Assembly: GCF_052044135.1 (NCBI RefSeq)
Contig: NZ_JBQDYF010000018.1
Span: 3,127-67,126, forward strand
Reading direction: 5' to 3'
DNA from: Salinisphaera sp052044135
GTDB taxonomy: Bacteria > Pseudomonadota > Gammaproteobacteria > Nevskiales > Salinisphaeraceae
DNA length: 64,000 nt
Part shown: in pieces, positions 9,247-17,722 of the stretch
How the letters are laid out: each line of letters begins with the position of its first letter
How positions within the stretch are numbered: the stretch's first letter is position 1
The notes under the pieces: generated by a model
Told to the model about the DNA's origin: nothing
What the model saw: the letters and a program-made list of their open reading frames with translations, nothing else
Database searches by the model: none
Made by a program: the position numbers and the translations under genes

Positions 9247-11238
9247 ATGAGCGTTGATCCTGAACACCCGATTGTTTACCAGCCGTCGCGCGAAGCGATC
9301 GAGGGCAGTCGCCTGGCCGATTACCTGCGCTGGCTGGCCCGGCGCGAGGGCGGACGTGAGTTTGCCGTTGACGATTATGCGGCGCTGCACCGGTGGTCGA
9401 TCGATGAGCCGGATTCGTTCTGGTCCAGTCTCTGGGATTATTTCGGTTTCATCGGCGATCGCGGCGCCGGCGCGGTGCTCGATACGCTGGAGATGCCCGG
9501 CGCGCGTTGGTTCACCGGGGCGCGTTTCAATTTCGCCGAGAATCTGCTGCGTGAGGCTATCGAGGGCGATGCCGGCCGCCGGGCCGTCACCGCGCTATCC
9601 GAGGCGCGCGAGCCGATAACACTGACCTACGGTGAGCTGTATCGTCAGGTCGGCGCCTTCGAGGCATTTCTGCGTTCGGTGGGCGTACAAGCCGGTGACC
9701 GCGTCGCGGGCGTGGTGGCTCATACGCACGAGCCGATCGTGGCGCTGCTGGCCTGTGCCAGCCTGGGGGCGATCTGGTCGTCGGCGTCGCCGGATTTCGG
9801 CGTGTCCGGCATCGTCGATCGCTTCGCTCAGATCGAGCCGCGCGTGCTCGTCACCGTCGATGGCTACCGGTATGGCGGCAAGTCATTCGATCGACTCGAC
9901 CGCATCGCGGCGTTGCGTGAGCGGATTCCGTCGCTCGAGCATGTCGTGGTCACGGACAATACGGGCGCGGCGCAGCCGTTGCCCGACGACCGCGGGATGA
10001 CGCCGTGGTCCGTTGCCCTGGCCGACCACGACGGCACACCGCCGAGCTTCGAGCGCGGGGCGTTCGATCGACCGGTCTATATCCTGTTTTCCTCGGGCAC
10101 GACCGGCGTGCCCAAGTGCATCGTACACGGGGCCGGCGGGGCGTTGATCCAGCACGTCAAGGAACAGGTGCTGCACGGCGATCTCAAGCGCGACGATGTG
10201 TTTTTCTACTTCACCACCTGTGGCTGGATGATGTGGAACTGGCACGTCTCCGGCCTGTTTGCCGGGGCCGAGCTGATCACCTACGACGGCAACCCGGCTT
10301 ATCCCGATCTCGACGCGCTCTGGGCGATGGCCGCCGCGCGTGGCGTGACGCATTTCGGTACCAGCGCCAAGTGGATCGGTGCCTGCCGCAATGCCGGGCT
10401 TACGCCCGGAACGGCCCATGATCTCGCCGCGCTGCGGGTGATCTTCTCGACCGGCTCGCCGCTGCTGGATGCCGATTACGATTGGGTCTACGAGCAGGTC
10501 AAGGCCGAGGTATTGCTGGGCTCGATCTCCGGCGGCACCGATATCGTGTCCTGCTTCGTCGGTTGCTGCCCGACGCTGCCCGTGCGCCGCGGCGAAATCC
10601 AGTGCCGGCTGCTGGGGGTGGCCGCCGCGGCGTTCAACGAAGCCGGTGACGCGGTGCTCGATGAATGCGGCGAGCTGGTCTGCACCCAGCCGATTCCGTC
10701 CATGCCGGTCGCGTTCTGGAGCGACCCGGATGGTGCGCGCTATCGCGCGGCGTATTTCGAGCGGTTTCCCGGCGTGTGGGCGCACGGCGATTTCATTTCC
10801 TTCAGCAGCACCTCGGGCGGGGCGGTGATCCACGGACGCAGCGATGCCACGCTCAACGTGGGCGGCGTGCGTATCGGCACGGCGGAGATTTATCGTCAGA
10901 TCGAGCCGATGCCGGAGATCGCGGACTGCCTGGTCGCCGCCCAATCGACCGGAGAAGACGACCGCATCGTCATGCTGGTGGTGCCGGCCGCGGGCTACGC
11001 GGTAGACGATGCGCTGCGTGACGCGATCCGGCGTCGCCTGCGCGAACAGGCCAGCCCGCGGCACGTGCCGAAAGTGATCGTCGGCGTCGAGGCACTGCCG
11101 TACACACGCAGCGGCAAGAAGGTGGAAGTGGCGGTCGCGCGGCTGCTCAACGGGCGTGAGGTCGAGCAGTCCAGCGCCATCGCCAACCCCGAGTCGTTGG
11201 CGGCGATCGCCGAGCATCCCGCGCTGCGCCGGTCGTAA
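9247..11238 (+). CDS. aacS: Acetoacetyl-CoA synthetase
   Basis: Adenylate-forming ligase of 663 aa that activates acetoacetate to acetoacetyl-CoA, linking ketone-body or polyhydroxybutyrate turnover to central metabolism. N-terminal ACAS-type segment (WSIDEPDSFWSSLWDYF), AMP-binding core motif ILFSSGTTGVPKCIVHG, then GSISGGTDIVSCFVG and VHGDFI-like adenylate-binding loops. The C-terminal catalytic lysine motif is YTRSGKKVEV. The FNFAENLL segment and overall length favour acetoacetyl-CoA over acetyl-CoA synthetase. ATG 9247 is preferred to an in-frame ATG 45 nt upstream because family proteins begin near here. It is convergent with mlaB. Confidence 0.92.
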   Translation: MSVDPEHPIVYQPSREAIEGSRLADYLRWLARREGGREFAVDDYAALHRWSIDEPDSFWSSLWDYFGFIGDRGAGAVLDTLEMPGARWFTGARFNFAENLLREAIEGDAGRRAVTALSEAREPITLTYGELYRQVGAFEAFLRSVGVQAGDRVAGVVAHTHEPIVALLACASLGAIWSSASPDFGVSGIVDRFAQIEPRVLVTVDGYRYGGKSFDRLDRIAALRERIPSLEHVVVTDNTGAAQPLPDDRGMTPWSVALADHDGTPPSFERGAFDRPVYILFSSGTTGVPKCIVHGAGGALIQHVKEQVLHGDLKRDDVFFYFTTCGWMMWNWHVSGLFAGAELITYDGNPAYPDLDALWAMAAARGVTHFGTSAKWIGACRNAGLTPGTAHDLAALRVIFSTGSPLLDADYDWVYEQVKAEVLLGSISGGTDIVSCFVGCCPTLPVRRGEIQCRLLGVAAAAFNEAGDAVLDECGELVCTQPIPSMPVAFWSDPDGARYRAAYFERFPGVWAHGDFISFSSTSGGAVIHGRSDATLNVGGVRIGTAEIYRQIEPMPEIADCLVAAQSTGEDDRIVMLVVPAAGYAVDDALRDAIRRRLREQASPRHVPKVIVGVEALPYTRSGKKVEVAVARLLNGREVEQSSAIANPESLAAIAEHPALRRS

Positions 11239-11245
11239 CGCGTGA

Positions 11246-11270
11246 CCGGGCCGGCGCGAAGTCGGCCCGG
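11246..11270. terminator. GC stem-loop between convergent genes
   Basis: Perfect 8-bp inverted repeat CCGGGCCG/CGGCCCGG with a 9-nt loop, located between the convergent aacS and mlaB genes. There is no T-run on either strand (a run of nine G residues follows), so intrinsic termination is uncertain. Confidence 0.4.
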
Positions 11271-11308
11271 CGCCGGGGGGGGGCAGGCGCGCGGTCTGCG
11301 CCGCGCGC

Positions 11309-11602
11309 TCAACGCATGGGAATCACGTCGTTGAGCGCGCAGAAGTCGATGATCGCGCGCATCTGCGCCGGCGCATTGGCGAAATGCAGCGTGGCCCCGG
11401 CCTTGTCCGCCTCGCGGGTCCATTCCAGTAGCAGGGCGACGCCGGCACTATCGGCCCGGGTCACGCCGCCCAGGTCGACCACCGTCTCGCGCCCGGGATT
11501 GAACCATGCCGCCGACTTGCGCAGGCGGGCGGGCACGTTGTCGACATCGAGTTCACCGTCGACCCGCACGGTGTGAACATCGGCGTTGCCGGCAGGGCTC
11601 AC
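11309..11602 (-). CDS. mlaB: MlaB, STAS-domain subunit of the Mla ABC transporter
   Basis: A 97-aa STAS-domain protein that binds the MlaF ATPase on the cytoplasmic side of the inner membrane and supports MlaFEDB complex activity. The conserved helix-cap region reads VVDLGGVTRADSAGVALL, with the family Ser/Thr. The start is a GTG at 11602. The gene is last in the minus-strand order mlaF-E-D-C-B, 9 nt after mlaC. Confidence 0.92.
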   Translation of the reverse strand: MSPAGNADVHTVRVDGELDVDNVPARLRKSAAWFNPGRETVVDLGGVTRADSAGVALLLEWTREADKAGATLHFANAPAQMRAIIDFCALNDVIPMR

Positions 11603-11611
11603 CGGGGCGTC

Positions 11612-12226
11612 CTAGGCGTTGCCGCTGTAGCGTTTTTCCAGCTGCTCGATGAAATGATCGAGCCCCTCGCGGCGAATTGCCGAATTGAACTGGCCGCGGT
11701 AATTGGTCACGAACGATAGATTGCCGATGCTGCCGTCATAGACCTTCCAGTGGCCGTCGACTTTGTGCAGTTTCAGGCTGACGCGCGTGTCCTGGCCGTT
11801 GCGCGAATGGATCACGGCGTTGAAGGTGACGTCCTTGGCATCCTTGGCCGCGCGCACCGGCATGTAGTCGATCTTCACGTTGTTGTTTAAGCCGAGCAGG
11901 GCGCTGCCATAGGTGCGGATCAGCATGTTCTTGAAGGCTTTCTGGAAGTGTTGACGCTGGGCCGGCGACGCCTGGCGCCAGTAGCGGCCGAGCACCAGCT
12001 GCGACATATAAGGCAGGTCGATCAACGGCACCAGATCGCGATTGATCAGGGCATACAGTTTCTGCGGGTTTTTGCGCAGTTCGGCGCGGTGGCCGTCGAG
12101 GTCGTTGAGGACCTTCTGCACGGTCTGCTTCGCGAGCTGTTGCGGCGGTGTCGGCGCGGCACTGGCCAGAGCCGGCGCCATGAGCGCTACCGTGATGAAG
12201 GGGATGAAAACGCGAGTCCAACGCAT
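11612..12226 (-). CDS. mlaC: MlaC, periplasmic phospholipid shuttle
   Basis: A 204-aa periplasmic lipid carrier (Tol-Tol-Ttg2 family) that moves phospholipids between the outer-membrane MlaA complex and the inner-membrane MlaFEDB complex. A signal peptide (MRWTRVFIPFITVALMAP, cleavage probably after ALASA) is followed by a mature domain with VLGRYWRQASPAQRQHF and VSLKLHKVDGHWKVYD, which are typical of MlaC. It is separated from mlaD by 132 nt, the longest gap inside the operon. That gap may hold its own promoter: TATCAT appears 18 nt downstream of CTGACC on the minus strand. Confidence 0.95.
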   Translation of the reverse strand: MRWTRVFIPFITVALMAPALASAAPTPPQQLAKQTVQKVLNDLDGHRAELRKNPQKLYALINRDLVPLIDLPYMSQLVLGRYWRQASPAQRQHFQKAFKNMLIRTYGSALLGLNNNVKIDYMPVRAAKDAKDVTFNAVIHSRNGQDTRVSLKLHKVDGHWKVYDGSIGNLSFVTNYRGQFNSAIRREGLDHFIEQLEKRYSGNA

Positions 12227-12358
12227 AATGAAAGACCTTGGCTTAGAGATCGTCGAATTTCAGGGAGTTTGTACGGTCGCCCTGAATCGGTCCTGAAGGT
12301 AATGCATGATTCGAACACACCCTGTGTGCCGTATGATACGACGCGACACGCAGCGGGG

Positions 12359-12853
12359 TCAGTTGCCCGAGCCGCCACCCCCGCCGCCACCGGAGGATTG
12401 GTCGTTCGACATCCGGGTCATAAACTGGCCGATCAGGTTCTCCAGCACGATCGCGGACTGGGTGATGATGAACTTGTCGCCGTTTTTCATGTTCTGGGTC
12501 GAACCGCCGGGGCCGACGCCGATGTACTGATCGCCGAGCAGGCCGGAGGTCAGAATCGAGGCGTCGGAATCCTTGGGAATTTTGTACTGATCCTGGATCC
12601 GCATGGTGGCGACCGCACGGTAAGTGGTCTGGTTCAGTTTGATGTCGGTTACGCGGCCGATGCGAACCCCGGCCAGGTCGACCGGCGCGCCCACCTTCAG
12701 GCCGCCGATGTTGTTGAACGCGGCGGTGACGGTATAGCCCTGGACATTCCCGGTGTGCGCCAGATCGCTCACCCGCATGGTCAGGATGAAGATGGCGGCG
12801 ATCCCGAGGCAGACGAATAATCCGACCAGAAACTCGACGGCTCTTGATTGCAT
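12359..12853 (-). CDS. mlaD: MlaD, MCE-domain lipid-channel subunit
   Basis: A 164-aa protein with one N-terminal transmembrane helix (VEFLVGLFVCLGIAAIFIL) and a single MCE domain (about residues 35-120: LKVGAPVDLAGVRIG, GLLGDQYIG). MlaD forms a hexameric ring on top of the MlaE permease. The tail after LIGQFMTRM ends in a run of glycines (SSGGGGGGGSGN), probably disordered. It lies 16 nt downstream of mlaE. Confidence 0.95.
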   Translation of the reverse strand: MQSRAVEFLVGLFVCLGIAAIFILTMRVSDLAHTGNVQGYTVTAAFNNIGGLKVGAPVDLAGVRIGRVTDIKLNQTTYRAVATMRIQDQYKIPKDSDASILTSGLLGDQYIGVGPGGSTQNMKNGDKFIITQSAIVLENLIGQFMTRMSNDQSSGGGGGGGSGN

Positions 12854-12869
12854 AGCGTCTTTCCTTCAA

Positions 12870-13652
12870 CTAACCGCTGAACATCACGGCGGTCAGCATG
12901 AGATTGGCGGCCAGAATGGCCAGCGAGGCGATGACCACCGTATTGGTCGTCGCGCGCGATACCCCTTCCGAGGTCGGCGGTGCATGATAGCCCTGGAACA
13001 CGGCGACCCAGGTGATGATGGCGCCGAACACGCCGCTCTTGATGAATACGTTGAGGATGTCGCGGTTGAATTCGACGCTCGACTGGATGCCGTTCCAGTA
13101 GGCTCCGGCATCCACGCCGAGCATGTCCACGCCGACGAAATAGCCGCCGCCGGCACCGATCGCCATAACACAGAAGATCGTGGTGAGCAGTGGCATGGCG
13201 ATGACGCCCGCCAGGAAGCGGGGCGCGATGATACGGCGCACCGGGTCGACCGCCATCATTTCCATGCCGGAGAGCTGGTCCGTGGCCTTCATCAAGCCGA
13301 TTTCGGCCGCCAGCGCACTGCCGGCGCGGCCCGCGAACAGCAGGCCGGTCACGACCGGGCCGAGCTCGCGAACCACGACCAGCGCGACCGACGTGCCCAG
13401 CGCGTTCTCGGCGCCGAAATCGGCCAGGGCGCGATAGCCCGACAGCGCCAGTACCATGCCCACGAAGATGCCGGCCACCACGACGATCAGCAGCGATAAT
13501 ACGCCGACCGAATAGATCTGTTCGACCACCAGCCGCGGTTTGGCGGCAAGCGACGGGATGGCGGCGAGCACGCGGCCCAGGAACAGGGCGCTGCGGCCCA
13601 GATCCGCCAGCCAGCCGAACAGGGGGTTCAGAATCCGCATGATTCGGTTCAC
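12870..13652 (-). CDS. mlaE: MlaE, inner-membrane permease of the Mla transporter
   Basis: A 260-aa MlaE/YrbE-family integral membrane protein with about five hydrophobic helices; it is the transmembrane core of the phospholipid transporter. Family landmarks include VVVRELGPVVTGLLFAGR and ALAAEIGLMKATDQL followed by DPVRRIIAPRF. The start is a GTG at 13652 whose bases overlap the mlaF stop (GTGA), consistent with translational coupling; ATG 13640 is an alternative. Confidence 0.95.
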   Translation of the reverse strand: MNRIMRILNPLFGWLADLGRSALFLGRVLAAIPSLAAKPRLVVEQIYSVGVLSLLIVVVAGIFVGMVLALSGYRALADFGAENALGTSVALVVVRELGPVVTGLLFAGRAGSALAAEIGLMKATDQLSGMEMMAVDPVRRIIAPRFLAGVIAMPLLTTIFCVMAIGAGGGYFVGVDMLGVDAGAYWNGIQSSVEFNRDILNVFIKSGVFGAIITWVAVFQGYHAPPTSEGVSRATTNTVVIASLAILAANLMLTAVMFSG

Positions 13653-14482
13653 GCCCGATCTCCGCCGAGTAGATCTTCGCCGTAGGGTGTGTCGGCATAA
13701 TGGAAGGGCACCGGCCCGTCCGGCGACGCCGTGATGAACTGCTGCACCCAGGCCGAATCGGAATGCCGGATATGCGCCGGGTCGCCGTGATCCACCACTT
13801 CGCCATCGGAGATGACATAGACGTAATCGGCGATGCCGAGCGTTTCCTTGACGTCGTGGCTGACCACGATGGCGGTCAGGCCCAGAATATCGTTAAGCCG
13901 CCGGATCAGGCGCAGCAGTACGCCCATCGAGATCGGATCCTGTCCGGCGAACGGCTCGTCGTACATGATCATTTCGGGATCGAGCGCGATCGCCCGGGCG
14001 AGCGCCACGCGCCGCGCCATGCCGCCCGACAACTGGGCCGGCGCGAGATCGCGGGCGCCGCGCAGGCCGACCGCTTCGAGTTTCATCAGTACGATGTCGC
14101 GGATCAGGCGTTCCGGGAGTTTCGAGTGTTCCCGGAGCGGAAACGCCACGTTGTCGAACACCGACAAATCCGTGAGCAGGGCGCCGGACTGGAACAGCAT
14201 GCCCATGCGCTTTCGTTGTTCGAACAGGGTCTTCTGCGACATACCGGCGATGGACTGGCCATCGAAACGCACACGGCCCGAGTCGGCGCGCCACTGACCG
14301 CTGATCAGGCGCAGCAGCGTCGTCTTGCCGGTGCCGGACGGCCCCATGATGGCGGTGATCCGGCCGCGCGCGATATCGATATCGACCCCCTTGTAGATGA
14401 CGCGGGAGCCGAGCCGGAAATGCAGATCGCGCACCTCGACCAGGTTGTCGGCCGTGTTTTTCGTCGCAATTGAATCGGTCAT
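13649..14482 (-). CDS. mlaF: MlaF, ATPase of the Mla transporter
   Basis: A 277-aa ABC ATPase powering phospholipid transport for outer-membrane asymmetry. Walker A GPSGTGKT (47-54), Q-loop Gln98, signature LSGGMARRVALARAIALDP (from 151), Walker B MIMYDEP (171-177) and switch His209 in VVSHD are all intact. The sequence MYDEPFAGQDPIS is characteristic of MlaF. ATG 14482 is chosen because it overlaps the lipB stop (ATGA) and gives family length; a longer frame upstream lies within lipB. It is the first mla gene and sits directly behind the cell-wall/lipoate genes. Confidence 0.96.
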   Translation of the reverse strand: MTDSIATKNTADNLVEVRDLHFRLGSRVIYKGVDIDIARGRITAIMGPSGTGKTTLLRLISGQWRADSGRVRFDGQSIAGMSQKTLFEQRKRMGMLFQSGALLTDLSVFDNVAFPLREHSKLPERLIRDIVLMKLEAVGLRGARDLAPAQLSGGMARRVALARAIALDPEMIMYDEPFAGQDPISMGVLLRLIRRLNDILGLTAIVVSHDVKETLGIADYVYVISDGEVVDHGDPAHIRHSDSAWVQQFITASPDGPVPFHYADTPYGEDLLGGDRA

Positions 14483-15174
14483 GGGCGAGATTCGGCCTCG
14501 GGTGCGCGCCAGCCTATCAGATCGCCGGTGATGTCCGGCGCGTCGGCGGCGATCAACCCGAGTTCGGTGCAAAGATGAGCGCTGAGGTCCGCGGCGACCC
14601 GGTCCAGGTCCGAGGGACCACCAAGGTCGGCGATCTGGGTCATGACGAGGCCGTGATAGCCACAGGGATCGATGCGCGAGAAGGGCTCGAGGTCCATGTT
14701 CACGTTCAGCGCCAGGCCGTGATAGCTGTTCGAGCGTGACACGCGCAGCCCGACCGATCCGATCTTGGCGTCGCCGACATAGACGCCGGGCGCGTCGCGC
14801 CGGGCATGGGCATCGATGTCGTACCCGGCCAGCGTGGCCACCATGGCGTTTTCCAGCGCGCTGACCATGCTGCGGATGCCGATGCCGAGTCTTTTAAGAT
14901 CGAGCATGACATAGGCCATGAGCTGGCCCGGTCCGTGATAGGTGACCTGGCCGCCCCGATCGATGGGCACGACCTCGATATCGCCCGGCGCGAGGATATG
15001 CTCGGCGCGGCCGTTTCGGCCCTGGGTGAAGACCGGCTCGTGATTGAGCAGCCACAGGGCGTCCGCATCGGCCGGGCCCCGCTCGGCGGTGAAGCGCTGC
15101 ATGGCCTGCCAGACCGGGCGGTAGGGTTGTGGCCGCCAGCCGAAACGGCGGACGGCGATCGGGGGCGTGCTCAC
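14479..15174 (-). CDS. lipB: Octanoyl-[ACP]-protein octanoyltransferase
   Basis: A 231-aa cytoplasmic enzyme that transfers octanoyl groups from ACP to lipoyl domains of 2-oxoacid dehydrogenases and glycine cleavage H protein, the first step of endogenous lipoate synthesis. It carries the GGQVTYHGPGQL motif (74-85), catalytic Lys137 in GDAKIGS and catalytic Cys171 in IDPCGYHGL. It begins with GTG overlapping the ybeD stop. lipA, which often follows lipB, is not here; mlaF takes its place. Confidence 0.96.
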   Translation of the reverse strand: MSTPPIAVRRFGWRPQPYRPVWQAMQRFTAERGPADADALWLLNHEPVFTQGRNGRAEHILAPGDIEVVPIDRGGQVTYHGPGQLMAYVMLDLKRLGIGIRSMVSALENAMVATLAGYDIDAHARRDAPGVYVGDAKIGSVGLRVSRSNSYHGLALNVNMDLEPFSRIDPCGYHGLVMTQIADLGGPSDLDRVAADLSAHLCTELGLIAADAPDITGDLIGWRAPEAESRP

Positions 15175-15443
15175 AGCGACATCAGCACCTGATCGTGGTC
15201 GGTCAGGTCCTTGTAGATGGCGTCGAGCTGCGCCTTGCTCTTGGCATTGATCGACGCGGTCACCGCGATGTAACGCCCGCCGCTGGACTCACGGCTGCGC
15301 AGATCGTCGGTGGTCAGCTCCGGTGCATGCGCCTTGACCAGGGTGTAGACGGTCTGCTCGAAGGCGGTGCCGTGACGACCGAACGCCTTGATCGCGAACT
15401 CACAGGGGAATTCGAGCAGGGTTTCATCGTTGGATTCGGGCAT
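15171..15443 (-). CDS. ybeD: YbeD family (UPF0250/DUF493) protein
   Basis: A 90-aa small ACT-like-fold protein of unknown function, classically located between dacA and lipB. Landmarks are LLEFPCEFAIKAFG near the N-terminus and the C-terminal DHDQVLMSL. It overlaps lipB by 4 nt and lies 71 nt downstream of dacA, consistent with one transcript. Confidence 0.92.
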   Translation of the reverse strand: MPESNDETLLEFPCEFAIKAFGRHGTAFEQTVYTLVKAHAPELTTDDLRSRESSGGRYIAVTASINAKSKAQLDAIYKDLTDHDQVLMSL

Positions 15444-15514
15444 GGCGGTACTGTGCTCCCGGGCCGGTGTCGGCGTCCAGCGGCCCGCGACAAAGCGAGC
15501 CGCCGGCGCGCAAT

Positions 15515-16699
15515 CTACTGGAACATCATAAGAATATCGTCGATGAATTGCGTGACGTAGCCGCCCTTCGCGATGGACTTGCCGGCATACAGCGGCTCTT
15601 CCTTGAGCGTCTTGCCGTTGTACTTGATCGACAGCGTGCCCAGGCGTTCGCCCTTCTTGACCGGGGCTGTGAGGTTTCCCGGCAGCTTGGCGCTGGTCGA
15701 CAGCGCGTCGCGCTGGCCGCGGGGGTAGGCGACGGAGACCGGGCCGTGGGCCACCACGGGGAGTTCGCTTTGCGCGCCTTTCCAGACCCGGATCTGGGAA
15801 ATTTCCTTGCCGTTATCGAACAGTTTGGTGTCGTTGTAGAAACGAAAGCCGTAGTTGAGCAACGCCTCGCACTGATTGGCGCGGGCCCGGGCCGAGTCGG
15901 TGCCGGTGACCACGCAGATCAGGCGCTGGCCGTTGCTGACCCCTGAGGCGGCCAGGTTATAGCCGGCCTTTTCGGTATGGCCTGTCTTGCCACCGTCGAC
16001 CCGGGGATCGGACCACAGCAGCGTGTTGCGGTTGTACTGCTTGATGCCACCGTAGGTAAAGCTCTTGATGTTGAAATACCTTTGGTAGAGCTTGGGGAAT
16101 TTGCGAACGATGGCGGCATAAAGCGTCGCGATGTCGCGCGCGCTCATGTAATGGTCGGCGATCGGCAGCCCCTCGACATCGGAAAAATGACTGTTCGTCA
16201 TGCCCAGGTGCTTGGCGTACTGGTTCATGTAGTTGACGAAGGTCGATGTGCTGCCGGCGATGTATTGGGCCAGTTGGACCGCGGCATCGTTACCGGAGTC
16301 AGTGATCAGGCCGTCGAGCAGCTGGTTGACCGTGACTTTTTCGTTGATTTTGAGAAACATCTGCGAGCCGTGCATCTCCCAGGCCTTCTTGCTGACCGTG
16401 ACCTTGTCCTTGGTCGAGAGATTGCCGTGCTTTATCTCGTCGAAGGTGATGTAGCAGGTCATGAGTTTGGTGATGCTGGCCGGCTTGATGTGCATGTCCG
16501 GGTTCTTGGCCGCCAGCACCTGCCCGGAGTTGTAGTCCACCAGGATGTAGCTTTTCGCCCCCAGGGAGGGCGCGCTCGGAATCGGCAGGCTGTTGTCGGC
16601 CGCCGACGCGGCGACACTGACCAGCAGGACCGCGACAAACAAGAACAGGCGTTGGGCGTGGTGCATCAGGCTCGAACTCTTGGCGGACATGTAAGGCAT
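15515..16699 (-). CDS. dacA: D-alanyl-D-alanine carboxypeptidase (PBP5/6 type)
   Basis: A 394-aa exported low-molecular-mass penicillin-binding protein that removes the terminal D-Ala from pentapeptide stems. A signal sequence (LFLFVAVLLVSVAASAA) precedes the S11-peptidase domain with SITK (Ser75/Lys78), SGN (135-137) and KTG in DGGKTGHTEK. A beta-rich domain follows, and the C-terminus (YVTQFIDDILMMFQ) is an amphipathic membrane anchor. ATG codons at 16690 and 16666 are alternative starts; the latter would give a more usual signal-peptide length. It lies between rlpA and ybeD, the standard order. Confidence 0.96.
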   Translation of the reverse strand: MPYMSAKSSSLMHHAQRLFLFVAVLLVSVAASAADNSLPIPSAPSLGAKSYILVDYNSGQVLAAKNPDMHIKPASITKLMTCYITFDEIKHGNLSTKDKVTVSKKAWEMHGSQMFLKINEKVTVNQLLDGLITDSGNDAAVQLAQYIAGSTSTFVNYMNQYAKHLGMTNSHFSDVEGLPIADHYMSARDIATLYAAIVRKFPKLYQRYFNIKSFTYGGIKQYNRNTLLWSDPRVDGGKTGHTEKAGYNLAASGVSNGQRLICVVTGTDSARARANQCEALLNYGFRFYNDTKLFDNGKEISQIRVWKGAQSELPVVAHGPVSVAYPRGQRDALSTSAKLPGNLTAPVKKGERLGTLSIKYNGKTLKEEPLYAGKSIAKGGYVTQFIDDILMMFQ

Positions 16700-16738
16700 T
16701 GGATGACAGGAAAGTTTAGCGTCTCGTCGCGGACGCGG

Positions 16739-17722
16739 CTAACGTTTGATCTCGCGCACGGGCAATCCCGCATCGGCCAGTTGCTGTTTCGCCCGCGCCT
16801 GGGCGGCCAGCGAACTGAACGGCCCCACCCGGACACGATACAGCTTCATCCTGGACGAGGGTGGGATCACCGCCACCGGCCCGACCCCGGCGGCGCGGGC
16901 CCGGGCCTTCGCCCGGCTTGCGTGAGCGGCGCTCGAGAAGGCACCGATCTGCAGTGGCGCGGCCTTGGCGGCAGGATTCGACGAGCGCGCCGGTGCGCCC
17001 GACGAGGCGGGGCTGTCGGAGGTGTGATCCGCGACGCGCGACGGGCCGGCATGGTGCGCAGGCTTGCCATCCGCGGGCGGGTTTTCGGCCCGGCGCAGCG
17101 GAGGCGACGGCTGCGCGCTGTCCGACGAGCCGTTGTCGGTATCGGGCTGGTCGATGGTCGCCGGAGTCACGGTATGGATACGCACCGGCGCGCTGCCTTC
17201 GCCGACGATGCCCAGGCGGCGCGCGGCGACATAGGACAGATCGATGATCCGGCCTTTGTGGAAGGGGCCGCGGTCGTTGATCTTCACCACCACCTGCTTG
17301 TGGTTGTCCAGATTGGTCACCCGAACCCAGGTCGGGATCGGCAGGCGCTTGTGGGCTGCGGTCATGGCGAACATGTTGTACGGCTGGCCCGAGGACGTCT
17401 GCTGGCCGTTGAACTGGCGGCCGTACCAGCTCGCGCGCCCGGTCTGGGTAAAGCCCTTGGCGCTTTTGAGTACGTAGTAACGCTTGCCGAGGGCGGTATA
17501 ACTGGTTGGGTTGCCGTGCTTGGACGGCGGTACGTTGCGGGGCACCGCATCGTGCACCTTGGACCAGTCGATGTGCGTGTCGGACGGCGGGCCGTCGTTC
17601 TGGTAGTAGCCCCCGCCGTGCGATTTTTGCGGCTTGTGTGCCGGCCCGCTGGCACAGCCGGCGAGCGCGAGTATGCCGCCGGCAACGAGCAGGCGGCCGA
17701 GCCGGCGTGGCGCGGGCTTCAC
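16739..17722 (-). CDS. rlpA: RlpA, septal-ring lytic transglycosylase lipoprotein
   Basis: A 327-aa lipoprotein with lipobox LALAGC (Cys23). The double-psi beta-barrel domain (about 93-185: GRASWYGRQFNGQQTSSG, KINDRGPFHKGRIIDLS) includes the catalytic-type Asp150. A long Pro/Ser/Ala-rich linker leads to a C-terminal SPOR domain (LQIGAFSSAAHASRAKA) that binds denuded septal glycan. In Pseudomonas, RlpA is a transglycosylase acting on such strands. It overlaps the mltB stop by 4 nt. Confidence 0.94.
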   Translation of the reverse strand: MKPAPRRLGRLLVAGGILALAGCASGPAHKPQKSHGGGYYQNDGPPSDTHIDWSKVHDAVPRNVPPSKHGNPTSYTALGKRYYVLKSAKGFTQTGRASWYGRQFNGQQTSSGQPYNMFAMTAAHKRLPIPTWVRVTNLDNHKQVVVKINDRGPFHKGRIIDLSYVAARRLGIVGEGSAPVRIHTVTPATIDQPDTDNGSSDSAQPSPPLRRAENPPADGKPAHHAGPSRVADHTSDSPASSGAPARSSNPAAKAAPLQIGAFSSAAHASRAKARARAAGVGPVAVIPPSSRMKLYRVRVGPFSSLAAQARAKQQLADAGLPVREIKR